A stretch of 64,000 nucleotides of DNA. Origin: Chthoniobacteraceae bacterium (lineage in GTDB: Bacteria; Verrucomicrobiota; Verrucomicrobiia; Chthoniobacterales; Chthoniobacteraceae). A program made the translations under genes and the position numbers. Location: the NCBI GenBank assembly GCA_028293625.1, contig JAQGOL010000036.1, positions 149,882 to 213,881 on the forward strand, given 5' to 3'. The notes under the pieces are model-generated. The model ran no database searches. It was not told where the DNA came from and saw only the letters and a list, made by a program, of their open reading frames with translations. Positions 27,455 through 36,789 of the stretch are shown in pieces. Position 1 is the stretch's first letter; each line of letters begins with the position of its first letter.

Positions 27455-29404
27455 TTAGTTGGCCGGCGTGTACCAGACCGGCGAAGTGTAAGCGCGTTCG
27501 GTGGTGGTCATTGTGACCTCCGGTCCCATCTTGAGACCGAAGTATTTCGCGTCATACGCCGTCCAGCGCGGAGTAGGGATTTCGATCACGCGGCCGTAGT
27601 AAAACGCTCGGAGCGACGGGTCAAAGTCCGGGTCTTTCCAGACGGCGATCAACTCGGGTGCGCCGATGGTGTTGCTCCATGTTGCGTTCGGCACGTCCAC
27701 CGTGTTACCGACCGAAGGCAGCTTGCCGTCCGCGCCGGGTTTGCGGTCGCCGCTCCACGCCACGTCATAAACTTGTTCATGCGTTTCGCCCTTCGCGTCG
27801 AGCCAGCCTTTGACGATCTGGTAGCGGTCCAGGTTCGCGCCAATCGGATCTTTGAGCGCGGCAACGAGGAAGGTGGGCGCTTTGCCTTTGGGTGCATCGG
27901 TGAGGTCGCCGCCCATTGGCACGCCTTTGGTATAGCCGATCTTTGCAGGCATCCGGTTGTTCGCGTCCGATGCTTCAAAATCGAAGCCGCCGAAAAAACG
28001 CACGACCATGCGCGGCCCGGTGGTGGCGTAGGTTTCCTTGCGCTTCATTGCATCGAAGATCGACTCGCGCGTATTCTCCTGCGCCCAAACCGCCGCGTAG
28101 CCGGACGCGGACGTTTCCCAGCCCATGATCTTCAGGCCGAGCTTGGGATTATTCATGAACGGGTGGTCCGCCCGCGTCGCATTCGGCTCTGAAGTGGAAA
28201 TCTTGCCGAAGTTGTTCTCTTCATCGGCGGTAGCGAGGCCGGTGTGCGCGTCGGTGCCGCCGACCAGGCCAAATTTGTAGGGATTCACGCCGAACTCTTT
28301 TTCCAACTTAAGGCCGTTTTTGTAGGCTGAGCGGGCGTACTCGAACTCCAGCATCTCGGGCTTCTTCTTTTCGCTCAAATCGAGGTTGCCTTTGTCCCAA
28401 CGCTCGAAGTTAGCGAATTCGTCGTTGGGAGAGAGGAACGGATGCGTTTCGCCATCGCCCTTCATTTGCGTGGCTTCATAGAGGCGCTCCCATTTCTCCC
28501 GCGCCGCGGCATACTCGCGATCCACCCGTTTGCCGGTGAACGATTCGATGATCGGAAACATGGTTCCGTTGCCCAGGTTGCCGTTATGGGCGATGGCGAG
28601 CAATTCGCCGCCGGTCTTCGCCTCGTAAGCGGCCATCCATTTCCACAAATCGCGGGGGTCCGGACTACCCAACGGCGGCGTGGTGGTGTAAGGCTCGATC
28701 AGGCTGGCCTTCGCGCCGCTGTCGCGGAAGATGACATTGCGGTGCAGATTATTTCCCGCGACGAGCGACGTCCACTCGTAGCCGATGAACGCCGTGAAAC
28801 GTCCCGGATCATTGGCTTCATCCGCCGACTTGACGATCTCGCGCCAGGTCGATCGAAAGCCGGGTGTGCCGGGAGCGTAGACGAGTGCCTTGGGGAATTT
28901 TCCCTGGGAGAACCCAAAGACGATTTCCAAGCATGCCTGGTGGGCTTGGTCGGCTTTGCCCGACTGGACCATATCATACCACCTGCGGCCAGTCGGATCG
29001 GCGAGCAGTTCCGGCTTGCCGGCGAGGAAGTCCGTGAAGAATCCCATATTGTCCGAGTGATCGGTGACTACGAGGAAATCCAGCGGCCGGGAGAGTTTGG
29101 CTGGCTGCCCACTGGAAGCCATGACCTGCTCGCCCTTGGCGAAGCGATAGGCTTCTTTCGGACCAAGGCGGCAGCCGGCAGCGCCCGCATCGAAAGAGAG
29201 CGAGGTGTGCAGATGCGTATCGCCAAAGAACGGGCGCGTCGGGAAATTGCGGCCCGCGTAAGGCGAATAAGGCGGCTTGGCCGGAAACACCTTGGCTGCG
29301 TCGATAATGCCCGTGTCAGTGTTGATCTCTTCGGCTTGTGCGCCGTTCGTTGCGAGTGCCAGCGCGCAAGCCAACGGGAGGGCGAGAATGATTTTTACTT
29401 TCAT
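27455..29404 (-). CDS. Exported DUF3604 protein
   Basis: A 649-residue protein with a signal peptide (about 1-24) and the DUF3604 domain over nearly the whole length. Landmarks are F-F-G-D-T-H-L-H-T-S near 60, V-T-D-H-S-D-N-M-G near 112, a G-Y-E-W-T motif near 208, G-G-T-D-A-H-T-G-L near 382 and a C-terminal G-R-V-I-E-I-P-T-P-R-W. The His/Asp motifs resemble PHP-type metallohydrolases, so metal-dependent hydrolysis is possible. It is first in an operon with PpiC and HupE/UreJ. The substrate of the family is unknown to me. Confidence 0.88.
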   Translation of the reverse strand: MKVKIILALPLACALALATNGAQAEEINTDTGIIDAAKVFPAKPPYSPYAGRNFPTRPFFGDTHLHTSLSFDAGAAGCRLGPKEAYRFAKGEQVMASSGQPAKLSRPLDFLVVTDHSDNMGFFTDFLAGKPELLADPTGRRWYDMVQSGKADQAHQACLEIVFGFSQGKFPKALVYAPGTPGFRSTWREIVKSADEANDPGRFTAFIGYEWTSLVAGNNLHRNVIFRDSGAKASLIEPYTTTPPLGSPDPRDLWKWMAAYEAKTGGELLAIAHNGNLGNGTMFPIIESFTGKRVDREYAAAREKWERLYEATQMKGDGETHPFLSPNDEFANFERWDKGNLDLSEKKKPEMLEFEYARSAYKNGLKLEKEFGVNPYKFGLVGGTDAHTGLATADEENNFGKISTSEPNATRADHPFMNNPKLGLKIMGWETSASGYAAVWAQENTRESIFDAMKRKETYATTGPRMVVRFFGGFDFEASDANNRMPAKIGYTKGVPMGGDLTDAPKGKAPTFLVAALKDPIGANLDRYQIVKGWLDAKGETHEQVYDVAWSGDRKPGADGKLPSVGNTVDVPNATWSNTIGAPELIAVWKDPDFDPSLRAFYYGRVIEIPTPRWTAYDAKYFGLKMGPEVTMTTTERAYTSPVWYTPAN

Positions 29405-29735
29405 GGTTATGTACTTTCGGCAGTTGAGGATTGGGTTGCTCCGCGCACTTCAGTGGCAGTGTGGGTTGAACGATTTCGTTAAAAAATCATCCGCCAGCGT
29501 GGGTGACTCATCGTAGGATTTCAGCAGAGCTTTCCTGAGAGCACTATTGGACCTTGGTCCTATATGAACGGAGATCGCGCCGGCGTCCGAGGCACGTCAG
29601 GCCCGATCCAGCACCTCTCGAGCCGCAGCCAAAAAAGCTTCCTCAGCGAACGGATTGTGCAAAAGCGCTCTCACTTCTTTGACACAAACGACCAGGGGCG
29701 GATCGGATCACGGATAAAGTAAAATTCGCCACCCT
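29405..29735. other. Divergent intergenic region without a gene
   Basis: This 331-base gap separates the DUF3604 operon (-) and the GH13 gene (+) and must hold promoters for both. No convincing ORF or RNA gene is seen. A TTGACA hexamer at 29679-29684 lacks a well-spaced -10 partner. A near-contiguous GGACC-TT-GGTCC palindrome lies near 29550; its two-base spacer makes an RNA hairpin unlikely. Confidence 0.5.
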
Positions 29736-31556
29736 ATGCATACCCTTCCTGCGCCTCCCTCTGCCGCAAAACACAAGATCGTTGCCGGAATGGGCGCGAT
29801 CCCATTCGATGGAGGAGTGGCTTTCCGCGTTTGGGCGCCGCATGCGGAAGCCGTTTTTGTAACGGGCTCATTTAATGAATGGAGCCCTTCAAACAATGCG
29901 CTTCAATCCGAAGGCAAGGGAATGTGGTATGGAGAAGTCAGCGAGGCCGCGCCCGGAGATGACTATAAATTCGTCATCCGGAATGGGGAGCAGACTCTGA
30001 TGCGGATTGATCCGTATGCGCGACAGGTGACCAACTCGGTTGGCAGTGGCGTGATCTACGGCGATTCATTTGATTGGAGGGATGACAATTTCAGGATGCC
30101 CCCGTGGAATGAGTTGGTCATTTACGAACTGCACATCGGCACTTTCGCGCGCCGTCATGATGGAAAACCGGGTACTTTCGACGATGCCATTGCGCGCCTT
30201 CCGTATCTTAACTCGCTTGGGATTAATGCCGTGGAAGTCATGCCGATTGCCGAGTTCGCCGGCGATCTTTCGTGGGGTTACAATCCCGCCCACATTTTTT
30301 CCGTTGAGACCGCATACGGCGGTCCCGATGCGTTCAAGCGTTTTGTCCGGTCTGCGCACGAGCATGGGATTGCGGTGATCCTGGATGTTGTCTACAACCA
30401 CTTCGGCCCGTCGGATCTTGATCTGTGGCGATTTGATGGTTGGAGCCAGAACGACAAAGGCGGCATCTACTTTTACAACGACTGGCGTTCAGCGACTCCG
30501 TGGGGCGATACTCGCCCGGACTATGGCCGCGATGAAGTCCGCAGGTTCATTCGCGATAACGCCATGATGTGGCTTGGTGATTTTCGCGTGGATGGACTCC
30601 GATACGACATGACCCTTTATGTGCGCTCGGTGTCCGGCAATCACGACGACGAAATCCCGGAGGGTTGGAGCCTCGCGCAATGGATCAACCGTCAGGTTGC
30701 CGATCAGTTTCCAGGCAAAATCACGATCGCCGAAGATCTGCGTGGCAATGAGTTTATCGTCAAACACGACCACCAGGGCGGCGCTAATTTCGGCAGCCAG
30801 TGGGACGCGGAATTTGTCCATCCGATCCGGGCGGCAATCATTGCCTCCAACGACCATGATCGCAATATGGAGAGTGTCCGCGGCGCCCTGCTCCATCGGT
30901 ATGATGGCAATATGACTAACCGCGTCATCTATACCGAGTCGCACGATGAGGTTGCCAACGGGAAGGCGCGTGTAACTACGGAAATCAATTCTGAAGATCC
31001 CCACGGCTGGCATGCGCTGAAACGGTCTACTTTGGGAGCCGGCCTCGTCCTAACTGCGCCGGGAATCCCCATGCTCTTTCAGGGGCAAACCATGCTCGAA
31101 GACGGCTGGTTCCAGGATACGGATCCTCTGGATTGGAATAAGACCAAACGGTTCGCGGGCGTTACACGGCTTTATCGCGACCTGATCCGCCTGCGCCTAA
31201 ACCTGGATGGCGTATCGCGCGGACTTACGGGTCAGCACATCACAGTTCATCATGTGAACAATATCGACAAGGTGATCGCTTATCATCGCCATGCCGATGG
31301 AGGTCCTAATGATCATACGCTGATTGTTGCCAATTTTTCGGCGCGTTCATGGACTGAGTATGAGATTGGTGCGCCTGCCGCGGGCAAGTGGGCCGCGCGG
31401 TTTAATAGCCAGTGGGAAGGGTATCGGCACGATCTTGAAAATTTCGAGGTGCACGATATCGAAGCGAAACCGGTTGGGCGCGATGGCGAACCTGCTTCCG
31501 CTATTGTATCAGTAGCCGCTTATTCACTGAACATTTATACCCTTACTGAAGCTTAA
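29736..31556 (+). CDS. GH13 alpha-amylase-family enzyme with CBM48-like domain
   Basis: A 606-residue cytoplasmic-type enzyme (no signal peptide). The N-terminal early-set/CBM48 domain (F-R-V-W-A-P-H-A; G-S-F-N-E-W) is followed by the GH13 barrel and a beta C-terminal domain. Catalytic residues are visible: nucleophile D291 in V-D-G-L-R-Y-D, acid/base E333 in I-A-E-D-L and D404 in T-E-S-H-D-E; region I is D-V-V-Y-N-H. The layout resembles glycogen branching enzyme or malto-oligosyltrehalose trehalohydrolase, and motifs alone do not separate these. No other glycogen or trehalose gene is adjacent. Confidence 0.88.
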   Translation: MHTLPAPPSAAKHKIVAGMGAIPFDGGVAFRVWAPHAEAVFVTGSFNEWSPSNNALQSEGKGMWYGEVSEAAPGDDYKFVIRNGEQTLMRIDPYARQVTNSVGSGVIYGDSFDWRDDNFRMPPWNELVIYELHIGTFARRHDGKPGTFDDAIARLPYLNSLGINAVEVMPIAEFAGDLSWGYNPAHIFSVETAYGGPDAFKRFVRSAHEHGIAVILDVVYNHFGPSDLDLWRFDGWSQNDKGGIYFYNDWRSATPWGDTRPDYGRDEVRRFIRDNAMMWLGDFRVDGLRYDMTLYVRSVSGNHDDEIPEGWSLAQWINRQVADQFPGKITIAEDLRGNEFIVKHDHQGGANFGSQWDAEFVHPIRAAIIASNDHDRNMESVRGALLHRYDGNMTNRVIYTESHDEVANGKARVTTEINSEDPHGWHALKRSTLGAGLVLTAPGIPMLFQGQTMLEDGWFQDTDPLDWNKTKRFAGVTRLYRDLIRLRLNLDGVSRGLTGQHITVHHVNNIDKVIAYHRHADGGPNDHTLIVANFSARSWTEYEIGAPAAGKWAARFNSQWEGYRHDLENFEVHDIEAKPVGRDGEPASAIVSVAAYSLNIYTLTEA

Positions 31557-31573
31557 ACCGGAGCGCGGCTGAC

Positions 31574-32527
31574 TTAGTGCGCTTTAAAACTAAAAGCGGG
31601 CTTGTTCATTGTAGAAGCGTAAAAGATCGAAGAGCTCGGGTCCCACGCGTAGTTGGGCCCGACTCGGTTGATGACGAATCCTGGAGGAAGAGGGGCGGCT
31701 GCCTGCCATGTCTTGCCGGCATCCGTGGTTTCAGAAAAGCCAGTCTTGCCTGCCACTACAAAGTGTTGGGCCGTATGAAAGAACGGACCGTAAGAAGCTT
31801 CAACAGGATTACCTTGGAGACTCCAGGTAACTCCTTTGTCTTGTGAAATCAGTAATCCTTTTCCTAAAGCCCAATAAGCGGCTTTTTCAAATAAAACGGG
31901 AACAGGCGAGACGGGTGTTTCATTAAATACCTTGGTCCAGTTCAGGCCGGCATCGGTGCTGCGAAAGATACCGGGTTCCTTCATTTTGGTGGCAACAAAA
32001 GTTGTGGAGTCCAACACGCCACAGCCGCTGAATCCTTTTTCCAGATCGGTCCATGTCAGCCCGCCATCGTTGCTGGTCGTCAGCATGCCGCCGCTCTCAT
32101 GGCGGAGAGCCAGGAGCCGTTTGCCTGTATCGGCCCAGTCAACCGCGCCGTAGTCGAGATGCGATGTCTTGAACTTTGTCCAGGTCTCGCCGCCGTCGGT
32201 GGTCATGGCGCTGTCGCCATAAATCATAAAACAAGCGAGCCGGCGGCCGGCCGGATCGACGTTTAAGGCCCAGCCTGTCTCACAGCGGCCGCCGATGGTT
32301 TTCCCATCGCAACGCTCGAACGTGGCGCCCTGATCGTGGCTGCGCCAGAGACCCTGATCATTGACCACCATAAAAACATCGCCATTAACGCGATCAACAG
32401 CGATGCCCGCCGTCGGACCATAAATGCCGGGTTTGACTCGCGTTGTGACGGAGTCCGAAATGTTAAGCCATTCGCCCGCGAACGCCGCGGTGGAAAGGTA
32501 GAGGAATGTAAGAGTAAGCGTTTTCAT
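31574..32527 (-). CDS. Exported Asp-box (BNR/sialidase-like) beta-propeller protein
   Basis: A 317-residue protein with a signal peptide (about 1-17) and six Asp-box motifs of the S/T-x-D-x-G-x-T-W type spread along the chain, for example T-T-D-G-G-E-T-W and S-N-D-G-G-L-T-W. These mark a sialidase-like or VPS10-like propeller fold, but sialidase catalytic Arg and Tyr residues cannot be confirmed, so enzyme activity should not be assumed. ATG 32527 overlaps the TGA of the upstream propeller gene (ATGA), implying translational coupling. Confidence 0.8.
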   Translation of the reverse strand: MKTLTLTFLYLSTAAFAGEWLNISDSVTTRVKPGIYGPTAGIAVDRVNGDVFMVVNDQGLWRSHDQGATFERCDGKTIGGRCETGWALNVDPAGRRLACFMIYGDSAMTTDGGETWTKFKTSHLDYGAVDWADTGKRLLALRHESGGMLTTSNDGGLTWTDLEKGFSGCGVLDSTTFVATKMKEPGIFRSTDAGLNWTKVFNETPVSPVPVLFEKAAYWALGKGLLISQDKGVTWSLQGNPVEASYGPFFHTAQHFVVAGKTGFSETTDAGKTWQAAAPLPPGFVINRVGPNYAWDPSSSIFYASTMNKPAFSFKAH

Positions 32528-33744
32528 TTTTTTCCGATGCAAAAGAGATGTTTGTCGCCACGCAGAAAGAGCCGCCCCTCGCTTGCCGCCGCGCTGGCCC
32601 GGTTTTCTTCCCCGATGTCGTTGGTGGCAAGTATGGCAAGCTTGTCTCCGGCCTTGATGACATAACTCCTGCCGGCGCTGGCGAAGTAGAGGCGCCCGTC
32701 ACGGGTGGCGATCGGGCTGGCCCATGTGGAGATACCAGGCAGCCGTTCTGAAAAGACGAGTTTACCTTCCCGGATGCATTTGAGGATCTCGGGATTGTGC
32801 GTGCGCCAGACGGATCCCTCCACGATGATCGGTGAAGAGAGTCCCTCGGGAATTTGCGGATAGGTCCATTTAAGATGGGTTTTACTCACGTCGCCCCGGC
32901 CGGTCGGGTCAACGCAGACCGCCTTGCCGCCGCGTCCGCTATCGCTGAATACCACGGCGCCATCGAAGGCGGGTGAAGCCGCATCGCCCTGCGCCGAACA
33001 CCACCAGAGAATTTTTCCGCTGGCCGGATCGACCCCTTGAATTGCGCTGGTGGCGCTTACCAGCATTTGCGGTTCGCCGCCAATTTTAACAACGGCCGGG
33101 GTGCTATGCGCGAAACCGGTTTCCGGGCGTTTTGCCTGCCAGCGGATCTCGCCGGTGGCCTTGTCCAGCGCAATAAGACTGGAGGTCTTGCCGGTCTGAT
33201 CGCAATCGAGAATGACTGTGTCGCCATACAAAATGGGGCTGCTGCCGAGCGCCACATCAAAAGCATAATCGGCGAGTTCCTTGCGCCAGAGTAGTTTGCC
33301 ATCCATGTCGAGCGCTACGATCACCGCGGAGCCGAAAAGAACATAGACACGCTGCCCATCAGTGCATGGTGTCGGAGCGCCATAACCGCCGCGCAGATCG
33401 CTTAGAATGAGCGGCCCGGGTTCGACGGTTGTTTCCCACAAACGGTTCCCGTCGTTTTTGGCAAAACAGAGAACCCGGTGCGTGACGGGCTTGTTGGTTA
33501 CGCACATCACAAAAAGACGATCGTCCCAGACGATGGGCGATGAATACGAGTTATCGCTGGGAGGAAGAGGTGCGCTCCACGCGATGTTCTCGCCGGTTTT
33601 TAGATTCCAGCTTAGCGGCAGATCGGTTTCCTCTGTGTAACCAAGTCCGGTCGGTCCGCGAAATTGCGGCCAGTTCTCCGCATACGCCGCCGTCGATATC
33701 AGGGCGCAAATGATGGCAACAAGGCAACGATGAGGGGGGCTCAT
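32524..33744 (-). CDS. Exported PQQ-like beta-propeller protein
   Basis: A 406-residue protein with a signal peptide (about 1-22), the opening motif N-W-P-Q-F-R-G-P and repeated PQQ-like blades (for example V-V-A-L-D-M-D-G-K-L-L-W; L-I-A-L-D-K-A-T-G-E-I-R-W). It is too short for a methanol/ethanol quinoprotein dehydrogenase and shows no vicinal Cys pair, so binding of PQQ is doubtful; it is more likely a structural or ligand-binding propeller. It lies 71 bases downstream of the hybrid kinase gene and overlaps the Asp-box gene. Confidence 0.85.
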   Translation of the reverse strand: MSPPHRCLVAIICALISTAAYAENWPQFRGPTGLGYTEETDLPLSWNLKTGENIAWSAPLPPSDNSYSSPIVWDDRLFVMCVTNKPVTHRVLCFAKNDGNRLWETTVEPGPLILSDLRGGYGAPTPCTDGQRVYVLFGSAVIVALDMDGKLLWRKELADYAFDVALGSSPILYGDTVILDCDQTGKTSSLIALDKATGEIRWQAKRPETGFAHSTPAVVKIGGEPQMLVSATSAIQGVDPASGKILWWCSAQGDAASPAFDGAVVFSDSGRGGKAVCVDPTGRGDVSKTHLKWTYPQIPEGLSSPIIVEGSVWRTHNPEILKCIREGKLVFSERLPGISTWASPIATRDGRLYFASAGRSYVIKAGDKLAILATNDIGEENRASAAASEGRLFLRGDKHLFCIGKK

Positions 33745-33815
33745 GCGCGCATATTACATGGAAGCGCGCGCAGAGACAGCCGCTTTGTATCATGGCGCCT
33801 TTAATGAACCGCTGC

Positions 33816-36629
33816 TCAGGAATGGGAATTCAACAACTGTTCAAGCTCAGTGAAGTTGAGCGGTTTTGTCAGGTGATGATCAAAGCCGGCCGCCCGCGAA
33901 CGCGCTCGGTCTTCTTCCTGACCGTAACCGGAGATGGCAATGAGAATCATGTGCGAGTATGCCGCGTCGCTTCGAAGGCTGGCGGCGACTTGGTAGCCGT
34001 CGCGGCCCGGCAGACCGATATCGAGCAGGACAAAGTTGGGCGAAGAAGAGCGGGCGGCGGCAAGCCCGGCCAAGCCGTCATATGCCAGCTCCACGCTATA
34101 ACCGCGGCGTCGAAGCAATCGCGCCATTCCTTCCGCGGTATCCTTGTTATCTTCCACAATGAGGATCCGTGTGGAGGTTGCACTCGATCTGGCTTCAATC
34201 GGGTTGGCCAGAGCCGGATGCGGTGATGAGGCGGGTTTGGCCGCGGGCAGGCGGATGGTGAACTCGCTGCCATGTCCGGGGCCCTGGCTTGAAGCGGTTA
34301 TAGAGCCGCCGTGCATTTCCGTCAGCCGCTTGACGATGGCGAGCCCGATACCGAGGCCGCCTTCTGAGCGTGCCATATCGCGTTCGCCCTGGGCAAAGAG
34401 TTCAAAGAGCGACGCCATTTTTTCGGGGGCAACACCCATTCCATTGTCGCGAACCACGATCACAATGGTCTCCGCCTCCAGGCGGGCGGAAAGCTCGATG
34501 CGTCCGCCCTCATCGGTGTATTTGGCGGCGTTGGTCAGCAGATTTAAGACAATCTGTTCGAGCCTTGCGGCGTCGGCTTCCAATGGCAATCCGGTGCTCG
34601 AACGATCATAGGAAAGAAACAACTTGTGGCGGTGTTTATTAATCAAAGGGCGCGCCGTCTCCACCGCGTGATCCAAAAGGACGGCCGCGTCGACGCGTTC
34701 CTTATGAAGGCGGATCATGCCGAGGGTGATTCGCGAAACATCGAGGAGATCGTCCACCAGATGCGTGAGCTGGCAGGTCTGGCGGTCAACAATCGCCAGG
34801 CCCCATTCGTAAATTTTCCGGCTGCGTTCCTCCCGGCAGGCCTGCACCGCGGTGCAAACCGCGCCGAGCGGATTGCGCAACTCATGGGCGAGCATGGCGA
34901 GAAACTCCGTTTTGCGTCGATCGGCTTCGCGGAGCGCAAATTCAGCCTCTTTGCGTGCGGTGATATCCTCGATCACGGCGAAGCTAAGGGCGGCATGTTG
35001 ATTGGTATCGCGCACAAACGCGGCGCTGACCCGAACCCAAACAACTCGTTTATCTTTGCGAATGTAACGCTTTTCACTCAGGTAATGCGGAGTTTCCTGC
35101 CGGACCGCGCGTTGATAAGCCTCCCAGTCGGCGTCGCGTTCTTCGGGATGGGTCAGATCGTAGCCACGCATGGTGAGGAGTTCCTGCATGGGGTAGCCGG
35201 TGATATTGCAGAACGTCGTGTTAACCTGAAGGAACCGGCCGTCTTTTGAAGACGCCTGAACCATCCCCACCGAAGCCGATTCAAACATGGCCCGGTATTG
35301 TTGTTCGCTCTGGATGAGCTGCTGGTTGAGTCTCTGGAATTCACGGGTATGCAGCACAATTTCCGCCTGCATATGCTCGTAATGGATCTGAATCATCTGC
35401 TTGGACTGGAGCCCCTCTTTGCCTTGGATATATTCAGTCACGTCCTCGGCGCGATGGATGATGTAAACGATCTCGCCGTTTTCCCCAAACACAGGCGAGT
35501 TGATGATGCTCCACCAGCGGTCTTCAAAGCCGCCTGCCTGCTTGGGCGGCCGTCGAATCGGATAGCGTTGCACGGGCATGACGTCGGCACGCCGAAACGC
35601 TTTGACCCGCTCGAAGGAGGCGGTGAGATCTTTGACTCCCTGGATCTCGGGGTGCTCCGGGTTGTCCGGGAAGACATTGAACATGCGCTGATGAATGATG
35701 CTCGCACGGTCGGTCATCGTCGCCTGAAGATACGATTCGCTGACCGCGGCAATCGTGTAGTCGTCAGGTGTCAGCACAAGATAAAGGCTCGGAGCTGATT
35801 CAAAAAGGACGCGAAAGGAGGCCTCAGCAAACTCGGCCAGTTTGCGATCATGGATATCGATCGCGATTCCAATCCAATGGCGCACGTCGCCATTTTCATC
35901 CCGGACCGGCTTTGCACGGGCAAGATACCAGCGGATGTTGCCGTGGCGGGTGCGCACCGGCATTTCCACTTCGGTCTCCCGGCCCGTACGCACGGCTTCC
36001 TGCCATACGCCAAGAACCCGTTCACGATCCTCCGGTGCGATCGCGCGCAGCCAGCCGTCGCCCTCGGTTTCCTCCAATGAGAGGCCGGTCAGGTTGATCC
36101 AATGCTGGTTGCAGAAAGTAATAAATCCATCGGCGCGGCCGAACCAGACTCCCTGCGGAGAGAGTTCCACGAGCACCCGGTAACGTTCCTCGCTTTGTTC
36201 AAGGATTTGGCGGCGTCTGAGTTCTTCAGTGAGATCCTGGCAGACTTTGGTAAAACCGCCTGGCGATCCCGCCCCATCGTGGAAGGAAGTGAGTTTGCCG
36301 CTTGCATAAAACCGGCTCCCATCCTTGCGCTGATGCCAGCGTTCATCGAGCGCGATCCCTTTTTCGCGAGCGGTATCGAGCTCCTTTTCGGGGGCATTGG
36401 CAGCGCGATCTTCCGGGGTGAACAAAATGGCTGCCGGTTTCCCAAGGATCTCCTCGGCCGTGTAGCCAAACAGGCATTCCGCTCCCGTATTCCACAGCGT
36501 GACCAGGCCGCCGGCGTCCAGAGTGAGGATGGCAAAGTCTTTGACACACTCCAGCGCGCGCCAAATGTTGACCTGGCCGGAAAGGGTTGCCACCGCGTCC
36601 GCCGCGGCGTTCGGCATCTCAGCACTCAT
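33816..36629 (-). CDS. Multi-PAS hybrid sensor histidine kinase with receiver domain
   Basis: A 937-residue soluble kinase with four PAS/PAC-like domains (about 20-135, 145-265, 270-400 and 450-570; blocks such as L-F-G-Y-T-A-E-E-I-L-G), HisKA with phospho-acceptor His in M-L-A-H-E-L-R-N-P-L-G, HATPase motifs (N-L-L-T-N-A-A-K-Y; D-N-G-M-G-V; G-G-L-G-I-G-L-A), and a C-terminal receiver (I-V-E-D-N; phospho-acceptor Asp in L-L-D-I-G-L-P-G). No membrane segment is present, so it senses a cytoplasmic signal. No output regulator is adjacent; two exported propeller genes follow on the same strand. Confidence 0.9.
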   Translation of the reverse strand: MSAEMPNAAADAVATLSGQVNIWRALECVKDFAILTLDAGGLVTLWNTGAECLFGYTAEEILGKPAAILFTPEDRAANAPEKELDTAREKGIALDERWHQRKDGSRFYASGKLTSFHDGAGSPGGFTKVCQDLTEELRRRQILEQSEERYRVLVELSPQGVWFGRADGFITFCNQHWINLTGLSLEETEGDGWLRAIAPEDRERVLGVWQEAVRTGRETEVEMPVRTRHGNIRWYLARAKPVRDENGDVRHWIGIAIDIHDRKLAEFAEASFRVLFESAPSLYLVLTPDDYTIAAVSESYLQATMTDRASIIHQRMFNVFPDNPEHPEIQGVKDLTASFERVKAFRRADVMPVQRYPIRRPPKQAGGFEDRWWSIINSPVFGENGEIVYIIHRAEDVTEYIQGKEGLQSKQMIQIHYEHMQAEIVLHTREFQRLNQQLIQSEQQYRAMFESASVGMVQASSKDGRFLQVNTTFCNITGYPMQELLTMRGYDLTHPEERDADWEAYQRAVRQETPHYLSEKRYIRKDKRVVWVRVSAAFVRDTNQHAALSFAVIEDITARKEAEFALREADRRKTEFLAMLAHELRNPLGAVCTAVQACREERSRKIYEWGLAIVDRQTCQLTHLVDDLLDVSRITLGMIRLHKERVDAAVLLDHAVETARPLINKHRHKLFLSYDRSSTGLPLEADAARLEQIVLNLLTNAAKYTDEGGRIELSARLEAETIVIVVRDNGMGVAPEKMASLFELFAQGERDMARSEGGLGIGLAIVKRLTEMHGGSITASSQGPGHGSEFTIRLPAAKPASSPHPALANPIEARSSATSTRILIVEDNKDTAEGMARLLRRRGYSVELAYDGLAGLAAARSSSPNFVLLDIGLPGRDGYQVAASLRSDAAYSHMILIAISGYGQEEDRARSRAAGFDHHLTKPLNFTELEQLLNSHS

Positions 36630-36789
36630 TCTTCCTTACAAAGATCACCGATTGCCCGCCATGCAACCCTTTGGAGAAAAATTGAATGGGATGCTCAATC
36701 AAAGAATCGCGGGTCGGCTCAAAACATCCCTTTTCATAAAACCGAGCCTCGACTTTCCGCGGCGGGCACGGTCGCCTTGAGCTCCTCCT

